NCBI GenBank assembly: GCA_905235805.1
Contig: CAJOMV010000133.1
Location: 1-32,801 of the forward strand
Direction: 5' to 3'
Length of the DNA stretch: 32,801 bases
Origin: an uncultured Ruminiclostridium sp.
GTDB taxonomy: Bacteria; Bacillota; Clostridia; Oscillospirales; Ruminococcaceae
Each line of letters begins with the position of its first letter. Position 1 is the first letter of the stretch. The notes under the pieces are model-generated. The model did not search any database. It was not told the origin of the DNA and saw nothing but the letters and a program-made list of their open reading frames with translations. Below are positions 1 to 7,416 of this stretch, one piece after another. The position numbers and the translations under genes were made by a program.

Positions 1-1
1 C

Positions 2-2092
2 TTTATTTATCTGCTGTATCTTTTATACATCTCGGTAAGAATGTTTTCAAAGCGCTCGGTGCAGGAGGGTATCGCTGTTCTGTTCATAGCGGTCACTGTT
101 GCGGGTGCCGCCGTGATCTCGTTCATCGACAGGGGAGAATATGTGGATACCATGATCGCGGTCGCTCTGCTGATGTACTATCTGTATGTGTATTCGCAAT
201 ATGCGAAGCGTGACGCGAAGATAAATGACGATCTGGTAAAACAGCTGAGCGAACAGACGGAAGCTGCCGTCGCCGCAAACCGGGCGAAATCGGCATTCCT
301 GTCAAATATGTCCCATGAGATACGCACACCTATCAACGCTATCCTCGGCATGAACGAGATGATACTCCGCGAGAGCGAGGACAAGGACATACTCGAATAC
401 TCCGAAAATGTGCGCACCGCCGGAAACACCCTGCTCGGCATAGTCAACGATATTCTCGATTTCTCGAAGATAGAAGCCGGGAAAATGGAGATAATCCCCG
501 TCGATTACGACCTGTCGTCGGTGCTGAATGACCTGGTGAACATGGTCCAGACAAGGGCGGACGCCAAGGGACTGCTGATAAAGCCGGACTTTGACAAGGA
601 CATACCGAAGCTGCTCCACGGCGACGAGGTGCGTTTAAAACAGGTGATAACCAATATCCTCACCAACGCTGTGAAATATACCGAAAAGGGCAGCGTCACC
701 TTCGGTGTGACCTACGAGAAGCCAGAATACGGCAACGACCTGATAGACCTGAAGGTGTGGGTAAAGGATACCGGTATCGGCATCAAAGCCGATGACATGA
801 ACAAGCTTTTCAGCAAGTTTGAGCGTATCGAGGAAGAACGCAACCGCAATGTCGAAGGCACCGGACTCGGCATGAACATCACACGGCGTCTGCTGGAGAT
901 GATGGGCTCGTCGCTGAAGGTGGAGAGCGTTTACGGCGAGGGCTCCACATTCTCCTTCAGCCTGATGCAGAAGGTCGTGAAGTGGGATCCTCTCGGAGAT
1001 TACGAGACAGCGTACAAGGCTTCCCTCGGTAATCATAAAAAATACCGCGAAAGGTTCACGGCTCCCGACGCGGCAGTGCTTATGGTGGACGATACGCCCA
1101 TGAACCTGACGGTGTTCAAGAGCCTGCTCAAGCTCACGGGCATCAGGATAGATACGGCTGCAAGCGGGGACGAGGGACTTGCGCTTGTACGAGAAAACAA
1201 GTACGACATCATCTTCCTCGACCACATGATGCCGGAAAAGGACGGTATCGAAACGCTGCACGAAATGCAGTCGTGGGGAGACTACCCGAACAGGGACACC
1301 AAGAAGGTCTGCCTCACAGCGAACGCTATCTCCGGCGCGCGTGAAGAATACCTCGCGGCAGGCTTTGACGACTACCTCACAAAGCCGATAGATTCAGCAA
1401 AGCTGGAGGAAATGCTGCTGGAATACCTGCCGAAGGAGAAGATACACGACCCTGCGAATGACATAGACACCGGGGAGGACGAATTATTCGGCAGTGAACC
1501 GAAGCTCCCGGATTTTGTGGAGTATATCGGGGAGATCAGCACCGACGCGGGCGTCACGAACTGCGGCTCTGTCGAGGGCTACATCTCCGCGCTGAAAACC
1601 TATGCGGAAATGATAGGGAACCACGCTGACGAGACCGAGAAATTCTGGCAGGCGGGCGATCTCGAGAACGCCACCATAAAGATACACGCAATGAAGAGCA
1701 CCTCCCGCATTATCGGCGCGATAGCGATAGGCGAGCTTGCGCAGAAGCTTGAAACTGCCGGAAAAGAAGGTGACGCGCAAACTGTCGGCGCGGGTATCGG
1801 GGAGCTTCTCGAACGGTGCAGAAAGCTGGGAGCACAGCTTTCCCCGCTGCGTGATGATACGGAAGAAGCCGCAGACGATGACGCTCTCCCGCCGATCTCG
1901 ACCGAAGAGCTGCACGAAGCGTATGAGATGATAAAGGAAGCCAACTCCATGTTCCAGCTCGATAACATAAACGAGATAGCGGAAAGTCTCAGGGGGTACC
2001 GTATTCCCGACGAGGAAAAGGAGCGCGTGAAAGCATTGATCAAGGCGGTAGATGATCTTGATTACGACAAATTGACGGAGATACTGCCGTAA
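2..2092 (+). CDS. Hybrid sensor histidine kinase (HisKA-HATPase-REC-HPt), 5' truncated by the window
   Basis: Membrane sensor kinase that should autophosphorylate and run an internal phosphorelay. The first ATG is at 41, but the frame stays open, coding hydrophobic residues, back to base 2. The gene therefore almost certainly starts outside the window with more membrane helices. Numbered from the ATG at 41, residues 11-28 and 38-54 are hydrophobic. The phosphoacceptor is His92 in SHEIRTP. ATPase boxes are at 205-209 (N), 243-247 (DTGIG) and 273-277 (GTGLG). The receiver has acidic Asp350/351, phospho-Asp394 in FLDHMMP and Lys448. A C-terminal HPt domain has His549 in IHAMKS. No DNA-binding output domain is present, so the phosphate probably passes to a separate regulator. 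The kinase core closely resembles that of the kinase at 25836-28808. A terminator follows directly. Confidence 0.95.
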   Translation, partial: FIYLLYLLYISVRMFSKRSVQEGIAVLFIAVTVAGAAVISFIDRGEYVDTMIAVALLMYYLYVYSQYAKRDAKINDDLVKQLSEQTEAAVAANRAKSAFLSNMSHEIRTPINAILGMNEMILRESEDKDILEYSENVRTAGNTLLGIVNDILDFSKIEAGKMEIIPVDYDLSSVLNDLVNMVQTRADAKGLLIKPDFDKDIPKLLHGDEVRLKQVITNILTNAVKYTEKGSVTFGVTYEKPEYGNDLIDLKVWVKDTGIGIKADDMNKLFSKFERIEEERNRNVEGTGLGMNITRRLLEMMGSSLKVESVYGEGSTFSFSLMQKVVKWDPLGDYETAYKASLGNHKKYRERFTAPDAAVLMVDDTPMNLTVFKSLLKLTGIRIDTAASGDEGLALVRENKYDIIFLDHMMPEKDGIETLHEMQSWGDYPNRDTKKVCLTANAISGAREEYLAAGFDDYLTKPIDSAKLEEMLLEYLPKEKIHDPANDIDTGEDELFGSEPKLPDFVEYIGEISTDAGVTNCGSVEGYISALKTYAEMIGNHADETEKFWQAGDLENATIKIHAMKSTSRIIGAIAIGELAQKLETAGKEGDAQTVGAGIGELLERCRKLGAQLSPLRDDTEEAADDDALPPISTEELHEAYEMIKEANSMFQLDNINEIAESLRGYRIPDEEKERVKALIKAVDDLDYDKLTEILP

Positions 2093-2112
2093 ATTTCATA
2101 TTTCAGAGCTTT

Positions 2113-2152
2113 CCTGACAGATGTGAAGGTCTGTCGGGGGAGTTCTTTTTTT
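2113..2152 (+). terminator. Rho-independent terminator after the hybrid kinase
   Basis: A 9-bp stem (2113-2121 with 2130-2138, one G-T pair) and an 8-base loop are followed by a tract of T residues at 2146-2152. It lies 20 bases past the kinase stop codon. Confidence 0.8.
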
Positions 2153-2164
2153 ACGGAACAGAAG

Positions 2165-2194
2165 AACGCCCCGCACATTTTCGTGCAGGGCGTT
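2165..2194. other. GC-rich intergenic hairpin without a U tract
   Basis: AACGCCC (2165-2171) pairs with GGGCGTT (2188-2194), and inside it GCAC (2173-2176) pairs with GTGC (2183-2186). Neither strand has a T run immediately downstream, so it is not a standard terminator. It lies between two convergent genes and could be a backup stop signal for SurE-operon transcripts on the minus strand, or a 3'-end stabiliser. Confidence 0.5.
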
Positions 2195-2252
2195 GCAATA
2201 TACAAATGAATAGCCGCCGTGATTTGTGGCTGCGCGCTTTTGGGGGGACTCT

Positions 2253-2271
2253 TCACGACATCATGTCGTGA
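2253..2271. repeat. Near-perfect 19-bp palindrome in the SurE 3' region
   Basis: Two 9-base arms, TCACGACAT (2253-2261) and its exact complement (2263-2271), are separated by one base. No T tract follows on either strand. Its place downstream of surE and between convergent genes does not suggest an operator. Its function is unknown. Confidence 0.45.
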
Positions 2272-2354
2272 GAGAAATGGGGTACCCTCCCTATCCCCCT
2301 TTCCCCGGGCGGCGTCAGCTCCGGCTCGAGCGCAAGCAAAACACTTCGGCGGGG

Positions 2355-3068
2355 TTATGTAATGTTGGTGGCGATGCCGACGGAGACGCAATTATCGAAG
2401 ACGGCGCGCAGGTCGGTACCCTCGGAGGCTTCCCAATTCCTGATACCGTCCACCATATAGCTCATCTTCCCGTCGGGGAGCCTGGTCTCGGAATATCTGT
2501 CACGGTAGAAGCCGTCGGTGGATACGAGAGTATCGCGGCGCACTCCGCGGCATTCCCCGAGCCGGCAGCCGGGGAAGTTCACGTTCCATATCCGGTTCTC
2601 ACCGAGGGGCTTTTCTGTAAGCTCCGCGATGAGCTCGTCGAGATACCTGTCTGTGACCTCGTGGGTGTCGGAGATCCCCTCGGAGAACGCGATAGCGTGT
2701 ATCTTCAGGAACGAAGCCTCGAAAGCGGCGCCCGCTGTCGCGGAATACTGGATATCCGAGGCGACGTTATAGCCGAAATTTATCCCGGAGAACACATGGT
2801 CCGGCTTGCCGGGGACTATGTTCAGCGCTCCTATGCGCACGCAGTCCGCGGGAGTGCCGCTGCACGCGAACGCACGCACTCCCGGTACCGGGAAGGCGGT
2901 CTCCCATGCCTCAACACTGTGGCGGAGGGTTATGCTGTGGGAGAGTGCGCTCCGCTGGCTGTCGGGGGCTACCACCCACACCTCGCCGTATTTCAGTGAT
3001 GCCGCCGCGAGACGCGCTATGCCGTCCGAGCTGATCCCGTCGTCGTTGGTTATCAGTATCTTTTTCAT
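2355..3068 (-). CDS. surE: 5'/3'-nucleotidase SurE
   Basis: Cytoplasmic divalent-metal-dependent phosphatase of the SurE family, which hydrolyses nucleoside monophosphates and short polyphosphates. The 237-residue protein has the family's usual length of about 250. It opens with MKKILITNDDG, whose Asp9-Asp10 are metal ligands. It also has the SGTPADCV motif (about residues 70-77) and the SGIN-G-N segment that supplies the remaining metal and nucleotide contacts. GAGGT sits 9 bases before the ATG and overlaps the stop of the upstream metal-binding lipoprotein. Only 11 bases separate the two genes, so SurE is the last gene of a three-gene operon read from 4515. The link between a nucleotidase and metal uptake is not explained by the sequence. 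Confidence 0.95.
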   Translation of the reverse strand: MKKILITNDDGISSDGIARLAAASLKYGEVWVVAPDSQRSALSHSITLRHSVEAWETAFPVPGVRAFACSGTPADCVRIGALNIVPGKPDHVFSGINFGYNVASDIQYSATAGAAFEASFLKIHAIAFSEGISDTHEVTDRYLDELIAELTEKPLGENRIWNVNFPGCRLGECRGVRRDTLVSTDGFYRDRYSETRLPDGKMSYMVDGIRNWEASEGTDLRAVFDNCVSVGIATNIT

Positions 3069-3079
3069 TGCCGTTTACC

Positions 3080-4078
3080 TCATTTGCTGAGAGTTTCTCT
3101 GAGTACCTCGTAATTTTCGCGCATGAGCGATATATATGTCGCGCCCGCGTCCGTCTGCGCACGATTCACGGACTGAAGGGAGTCGAGCTCCGCTATCGTC
3201 TGGTCTTTCGCCTGCGTGCTGTTTATGACAGTCTGCGCGACGGACTTGTCGGAGCCCTCTATCGTGTACACCGTCCCGCACCCGAGCTCATCGAGCTTCT
3301 GCGAGAGGAATACTATCGTCTCAAAGCTTGCCTCCGTTTCGGCGGAGCAGCCCGCGAACGCCGCGTAATAATCGAGCCCGTAGTCCTCGGTGAAGTAGCG
3401 GAAGGGGAACCTGTCACCGAATATGAGCGTTTTTTCGGACACCGCGCCGAGCATCTCCGCAAAGTCGCTGTCGAGCTTGTCAAGCTCGGACAGGTACGCG
3501 GCGAGGTTCGCGCTGTAAGCCTCGGCGTTGGCTGGGTCGAGCTTTCTAAGCTCATCGGCGATATCGGAGCATATCAGCTTCGCGTTGCGCACGGAGAGCC
3601 AGACGTGCTCGTCGTATTCTTCCTCTTCCTCCTCGCCTTCGTCCTCTTCTTCTTCCTCCTCGGGCATCATACCCTCTTTAATTTCCTCGGTCTTTGCGTT
3701 GTCACCGACAGCTTCGAGCATATTGATGACCCGCATATCCTTGTTGACAGCACCCGCGAGCGCGTCCTCCACCCACTTGTCGGATTCTCCGCCCGCGTAT
3801 ATGAACAGGTCACAGTCCGATATCCTGATGATGTCGTCCGCGGTGGGCTGGAAGTTGTGCAGGTCGATACCGCTTTCGAGCAGGTAGGTGATATCGGCGT
3901 TGTCCGCGTTGCTGCCCAATATCTGCCGCACCCAGTCGTAACCCGAAAAGACTGTGCAGACTATGCTGAGCTTTCCGCTTTCAGCGGCTTCGCCCGCGGC
4001 AGTGCTGCCGCAGCCCGCGAGAAGTGATACAGCCGTGAGTACGGCTGCTATTGATATAGTGTGTTTATTTGTGAACAT
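3080..4078 (-). CDS. Metal (Zn/Mn) ABC transporter substrate-binding lipoprotein with acidic loop
   Basis: Extracytoplasmic solute-binding protein of cluster A-1 (ZnuA/TroA-like), 332 residues. A signal peptide ends in a lipobox, LLAGC with Cys23. Candidate metal ligands are His74 (DLHNFQPT) and His158 (DEHVWLS). At the third-ligand site, where ZnuA proteins have His, the segment is GDRFPFRYF (221-229). Between the first two ligands, where ZnuA usually carries a His-rich loop, residues 140-157 are almost all Glu/Asp. GGAGG lies 9 bases before the ATG. The gene is 76 bases downstream of the small Cys/His membrane protein and 11 bases upstream of surE. No permease or ATPase gene is adjacent, so it either serves a transporter encoded elsewhere or acts alone. 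The family is sure; the metal is not. Confidence 0.9.
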   Translation of the reverse strand: MFTNKHTISIAAVLTAVSLLAGCGSTAAGEAAESGKLSIVCTVFSGYDWVRQILGSNADNADITYLLESGIDLHNFQPTADDIIRISDCDLFIYAGGESDKWVEDALAGAVNKDMRVINMLEAVGDNAKTEEIKEGMMPEEEEEEDEGEEEEEEYDEHVWLSVRNAKLICSDIADELRKLDPANAEAYSANLAAYLSELDKLDSDFAEMLGAVSEKTLIFGDRFPFRYFTEDYGLDYYAAFAGCSAETEASFETIVFLSQKLDELGCGTVYTIEGSDKSVAQTVINSTQAKDQTIAELDSLQSVNRAQTDAGATYISLMRENYEVLRETLSK

Positions 4079-4095
4079 AAAAACAAGACCTCCGT

Positions 4096-4107
4096 AATTA
4101 TAATTAT
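4096..4107. promoter_or_regulatory. AT-rich 12-bp perfect palindrome upstream of the metal-binding lipoprotein
   Basis: TAATTATAATTA is self-complementary and lies 18 bases before the lipoprotein ATG, flanked by CCG and TCG. On the minus strand it contains TATAAT. It could be an internal -10 element or a site for a Fur-family repressor such as Zur. It does not match a full Zur box, so this is only a candidate. Confidence 0.3.
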
Positions 4108-4154
4108 CGCATAACAGGCATAGTGAGCCTGAGCCGTTTTTTGTCGGCTATGCG

Positions 4155-4454
4155 CTAATCACGAAGCTCTGTTCTGAGTGAAATGAGCGTTACGGCGCGG
4201 CATTCCGCCGATACAGCACGGAATGCGGCTGTGAAAGGCATAACAGCCGCAATGAGTACCGACATGGCGGTGAATTCCGCAGCGGTGCCGCGAATGGTGT
4301 TTATGCAGCACTCAATGACCCGGCATATACCGCAGTCATCGGTGTGGGTGCAGTCATGGTCGGCATGCTCCGCAATGAAAAGGAACGAGCATAAGAACGA
4401 GACACAGATAAGTAAAGCCGCTGTCAGTAATATGCGCTTTCCTGCCTTTGTCAT
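4155..4454 (-). CDS. Small Cys/His-rich membrane protein, hypothetical
   Basis: A 99-residue protein with two predicted membrane helices (about 8-27 and 62-80). Between them is a short loop rich in metal-ligand residues: HADHDCTHTDDCGIC (residues 30-44), then Cys49 and Cys50. I chose the ATG at 4454, not the one at 4487, because AAAGGAG lies 9 bases before it and because the upstream ATG falls inside the -10 box. It is the first gene of an operon with a Zn/Mn-type binding lipoprotein. A role in metal handling is plausible but inferred only from position and the Cys/His loop. I do not recognise a characterised family. Confidence 0.75.
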   Translation of the reverse strand: MTKAGKRILLTAALLICVSFLCSFLFIAEHADHDCTHTDDCGICRVIECCINTIRGTAAEFTAMSVLIAAVMPFTAAFRAVSAECRAVTLISLRTELRD

Positions 4455-4486
4455 ATACGCTCGCTCCTTTCGCCTAATTTCTATCA

Positions 4487-4515
4487 ATTATAGCATAACG
4501 GGACGGATATGTCAA
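4487..4515 (-). promoter_or_regulatory. Consensus sigma-A promoter for the metal/surE operon
   Basis: On the minus strand, TTGACA (4510-4515) and TATAAT (4487-4492) are separated by exactly 17 bases. Transcription would start about 25 bases before the ATG at 4454. Confidence 0.85.
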
Positions 4516-4582
4516 GTGAGTTCATCGCGGGAGCTTTCGGAGAGCGGGTCTGCGGGTCCCGAAAAAAATATATGAAAAACTA

Positions 4583-4611
4583 TTGACAAGGGATAGTATG
4601 TGTGCTATACT
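4583..4611 (+). promoter_or_regulatory. Sigma-A promoter of the GntR/ABC operon
   Basis: TTGACA (4583-4588), a 17-base spacer and TATACT (4606-4611). The ATG of the regulator is 40 bases downstream of the -10 box. Confidence 0.85.
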
Positions 4612-4634
4612 GTATATAGTCAAATATGTACAGT
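4609..4634. promoter_or_regulatory. Probable GntR (YtrA-type) operator
   Basis: ACTGTA (4609-4614) and TACAGT (4629-4634) form a perfect inverted repeat. With one mismatch, the symmetry extends inward through ATA/TAT to 9 of 10 positions per arm. The 26-bp dyad covers the end of the -10 box and the expected start site. A bound repressor would block transcription, which suggests autoregulation by the first gene of the operon. Confidence 0.6.
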
Positions 4635-4650
4635 GTGACAGGAGCGCTTC

Positions 4651-5022
4651 ATGAAGATAATTATCAAAAACAAATCGGAGCTGCCGATCTATGAGCAGAT
4701 CGAACAGCAGATGAAAACGCAGATACTTGAGGGGACTATTCCAGCGGACGAGCAGCTGCCCTCGATACGGCAGCTCGCCAAGGATCTCAGGATAAGCGTC
4801 ATCACCACCACCCGCGCCTACAACGACCTCGCAGAGGAGGGCTTCATCATCTCCGTCGCGGGAAAGGGCTATTTCGTCGCCCCGCGGGACAATGAGCTGA
4901 TGCGGGAGCGTATGCTCTTTGAAATGGAGGACGGTCTCGAGAAAGCTGTCACCAATGGGCGCAACGCGGGGCTCACAAACGATGAAATAATGGAAGCTTT
5001 GAAGAAATTTCTGGAGGAATGA
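4651..5022 (+). CDS. GntR family transcriptional regulator, YtrA subfamily
   Basis: A 123-residue regulator. The winged helix-turn-helix covers about residues 10-75 and includes the signature PIYEQIEQQM, then QLPSIRQLAKDL and the wing GKGYFV. The C-terminal part is only a short helical dimerisation region of about 45 residues with no ligand-binding domain. That is typical of the YtrA subfamily, whose members usually repress an adjacent ABC transporter operon. AGGAG lies 6 bases before the ATG. The stop overlaps an ATG of the next gene and the GGAGG for that gene lies inside this one, so the two are translationally coupled. The inducing signal is unknown; in related systems it is often a cell-wall-active peptide antibiotic. 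Confidence 0.95.
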   Translation: MKIIIKNKSELPIYEQIEQQMKTQILEGTIPADEQLPSIRQLAKDLRISVITTTRAYNDLAEEGFIISVAGKGYFVAPRDNELMRERMLFEMEDGLEKAVTNGRNAGLTNDEIMEALKKFLEE

Positions 5023-5024
5023 TC

Positions 5025-5894
5025 ATGGAGAATATTCTTGAAATTAAGGGTCTGAACAAGGCGTACGACGGTTTTGCGCTGAGGGACGTGACCTTTGCAC
5101 TGCCAAAGGGCTACATAATGGGATTTGTCGGACAGAACGGCTCCGGCAAGACCACCACTATCCGCTCCATTCTCAACATGGCAAAGATCGACAGCGGCAG
5201 TATAAGTGTGTTCGGACTTGACAGCGTGACCGACACCATAGCCATAAAGGAGCGTCTCGGCGTAGTCTTCGACAGCCTCTATCTCGCGGAGCACCTGAAC
5301 GTAAAGCTGATAGAAAAGCAGATGAAGCCATTCTACAAGGACTGGAGCAGTGAGGAGTTCTTCCGTCGTATCAAGGAATTCGACTTACCCGACAACAAGC
5401 GGGTGGGCGATTTCTCGAAGGGCATGAAGATGAAGCTGATGATAGCCATAGCGCTGTCCCACGGCGCGGAGCTGATGATACTCGACGAGCCCACCAGCGG
5501 ACTTGACCCTGTGGCGCGGGACGAGCTTCTCGATATCCTCGCGGAGTACATCGAGGACGAGAACAGGGGAGTGCTCTTCTCCACTCATATCACCGCGGAC
5601 GTTGAACGTATCGCGGATTACGTTACCATACTGCATAACGGAAAGGTCTGGTTCACGGGAGAAAAGGACGATCTCTCGGAGAAATACGCGGTCATCAAGG
5701 GTGCCGAGAAGGATATCCCCACAGCTCTCAAGGAAAAGATGATAGGCTTCCACGCGTACCGCAACGGCTTCGAGGCGCTTATACCTACCGACGACTTATC
5801 GGGCATACCCTCTTCTCTCGAATACGAGAAGGCAAGCATCGACGAAATTCTCGTCTACATTGCAAAGGAGGATAAAAATGGGCGACATAGTTAA
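5025..5894 (+). CDS. ABC transporter ATP-binding protein
   Basis: A 289-residue nucleotide-binding subunit of an ABC-2 type exporter. Walker A is GQNGSGKTT (36-44), the signature is a degenerate FSKGM (130-134) in place of LSGGQ, Walker B is LMILDEP (150-156), and the switch His is His188 in STH. About 100 further residues follow the ATPase core. An ATG at 5019 is also in frame, but GGAGG (5013-5017) is 1 base from it and 7 bases from 5025, so 5025 is the likely start. It should power the two membrane proteins encoded next. Its last 17 bases overlap the following gene. Confidence 0.95.
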   Translation: MENILEIKGLNKAYDGFALRDVTFALPKGYIMGFVGQNGSGKTTTIRSILNMAKIDSGSISVFGLDSVTDTIAIKERLGVVFDSLYLAEHLNVKLIEKQMKPFYKDWSSEEFFRRIKEFDLPDNKRVGDFSKGMKMKLMIAIALSHGAELMILDEPTSGLDPVARDELLDILAEYIEDENRGVLFSTHITADVERIADYVTILHNGKVWFTGEKDDLSEKYAVIKGAEKDIPTALKEKMIGFHAYRNGFEALIPTDDLSGIPSSLEYEKASIDEILVYIAKEDKNGRHS

Positions 5895-6609
5895 AGTAAT
5901 GCGCATGGACTTCATTACCTCCGCAGGCAGTGTGACAGCAAACGGCAAGGGTGAGCTTATCCTCGGCATACCGCTGCTTCTGCTGTTTCTCGCAATGCCG
6001 CTGTTTTTAAGCCCTTTACTAAGCTTCTACCTGATATTCGCGGCTATGGTGCTGGTTATACCTCTCCAGAACACCGCAAAGGGCGACCTCGGGCACCTGT
6101 ACGGCATTCTCCCCGTGAAGCGGGGGAACATTACACGGGCGCGGTTCGCGTACATCTTCCTGATATACCTCGTGTCGGAGCTTGTTTCCTTCCTGATAGC
6201 GTGGATATCCATTCTTCTGAACCTCAACAGACTTCTCCCCGATGACTCGGCGCTTGTGGAGATAGGGAGAGAATACTACGATTCAGCGAAGCTACCCGAG
6301 ATAGGAGTGGTGTTCGTCGGGTTCACCATGTTCTTCTGCTTTATGTTCTCATTTATGGAGATGATGGGGCAGATACACGGCAGAGAGAACGAGATGAAGA
6401 TACTGTTCATCTTCCTTGCGGGGATAGTTGTAGTCGTTCTCGGCTTCACATGGCTCGCAAGTATCGGGATAATACCGTATATGGACTTTTCGGGTATGTC
6501 TGAGCCAGAGGCGTTTCCTACCTTCGTTATCATTCACCTCGTCGTCGGAGCGCTGTGTGTACTGTTCAGCGAGATCACCGCCGCGAAAATGGCGGCACGG
6601 GAGCTTTGA
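5878..6609 (+). CDS. ABC-2 type permease subunit 1
   Basis: A 243-residue polytopic membrane protein with about six hydrophobic segments. These include a Leu/Pro-rich stretch near residues 28-62 and later helices ending with FVIIHLVVGALCVLF. AAAGGAGG lies 6 bases before the ATG at 5878, which rules out the earlier ATG at 5860. The gene overlaps the ATPase gene by 17 bases. It shares an opening pattern (a short amphipathic MRMDF/MRIDL segment) and general layout with the next gene, so the two probably form a heterodimeric channel. The substrate is unknown. Confidence 0.88.
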   Translation: MGDIVKVMRMDFITSAGSVTANGKGELILGIPLLLLFLAMPLFLSPLLSFYLIFAAMVLVIPLQNTAKGDLGHLYGILPVKRGNITRARFAYIFLIYLVSELVSFLIAWISILLNLNRLLPDDSALVEIGREYYDSAKLPEIGVVFVGFTMFFCFMFSFMEMMGQIHGRENEMKILFIFLAGIVVVVLGFTWLASIGIIPYMDFSGMSEPEAFPTFVIIHLVVGALCVLFSEITAAKMAAREL

Positions 6610-6620
6610 GGAGGTGCGCC

Positions 6621-7403
6621 ATGCAGAAATACATTGACCTTATGCGCATCGACCTGTTAACCATGAAGGGTGACAAGAACAGTATGCGCTCGATGCTGAT
6701 ACTTCTGTTCGTGGGAAGCATTGCCGGGGAGATATTTGTGTCTCCCATGTTCGGCTTCATCGGTATGCTGATGGTTGGCGGTATGATCGTCGCCACATGG
6801 TATCAGAGCCAGTCGAAATGCCACACGGCAAAGCTGTTCGGACTTCTGCCGGTGTCGAGAAAGGATATCGTTGCCGCGAGATTTATGCTGTTCATCGGGC
6901 TGTTCCTCGCTATGAGCGTTGTGATGTACGCGTTCATGGAACTGTCGCTGGTGCTGGGTATACACAAGGAGATAGCGGGGGACATGCAGGCTATGCTTGA
7001 TAAAACGGGCGCCGATATTGATTTCGGCAGCGCGTGCAGATTGGGCTTCTTCGTATTCTTCGATTTCGGTATGTTTTTGGTAGCCGCGTCACTGAAGGGC
7101 TATTTTACCGCCCCCGCGGCATATGAGACGGCAGCGGGACTGGGTACCGCCACATCGAAGATGAACGCAAAGGGCGCGCTGACAGCTTTCGTTATTCTCA
7201 TAACCGCGATAGTGCTGTCCCTGTTTTTCAGCGGAGTGATATACCTCGGAACGGCGGGGGCTGTCATATTGCAGATATTCATACAGCTTTTCACCGCGGG
7301 CGGTGGTATCATGTTCGGGCTTGTGATGATAACGCTGGCTGGGTTCTCGGCATACTACAATTATCTCTGCACTGTTATCGCGTATGAAGACGCGGAAATT
7401 TAA
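6621..7403 (+). CDS. ABC-2 type permease subunit 2
   Basis: A 260-residue polytopic membrane protein that begins MQKYIDLMRIDLLTMKG, similar in pattern to the first permease. About six hydrophobic segments follow. Its cytoplasmic segment KLFGLLPVSRKDIVAARF parallels HLYGILPVKRGNITRARF in subunit 1, which supports a paralogous permease pair. GAGGAGGTG lies just before the ATG at 6621, only 11 bases past the previous stop. An in-frame ATG at 6555 lies inside the first permease gene and was rejected. Confidence 0.9.
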   Translation: MQKYIDLMRIDLLTMKGDKNSMRSMLILLFVGSIAGEIFVSPMFGFIGMLMVGGMIVATWYQSQSKCHTAKLFGLLPVSRKDIVAARFMLFIGLFLAMSVVMYAFMELSLVLGIHKEIAGDMQAMLDKTGADIDFGSACRLGFFVFFDFGMFLVAASLKGYFTAPAAYETAAGLGTATSKMNAKGALTAFVILITAIVLSLFFSGVIYLGTAGAVILQIFIQLFTAGGGIMFGLVMITLAGFSAYYNYLCTVIAYEDAEI

Positions 7404-7416
7404 GGAGGGCTGCGAA

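Noticed and set aside
2226-2999. A 257-codon open frame on the plus strand
   Set aside because: It is antisense to surE, whose NDDG and other motifs are intact.
3610-3664. Low-complexity CTC/TTC repeat as a possible microsatellite or phase-variation tract
   Set aside because: It encodes the Glu/Asp loop of the lipoprotein with mixed codons (GAG, GAA, GAC), not a uniform repeat likely to slip.
3068-4027. A 319-codon open frame on the plus strand
   Set aside because: It is antisense to the metal-binding lipoprotein, which has a lipobox, ligand motifs and a ribosome site.
4081-4154. Terminator or attenuator between the small membrane protein and the lipoprotein
   Set aside because: Only short 5-bp stems without a T tract in the right place could be drawn, so I do not call it.
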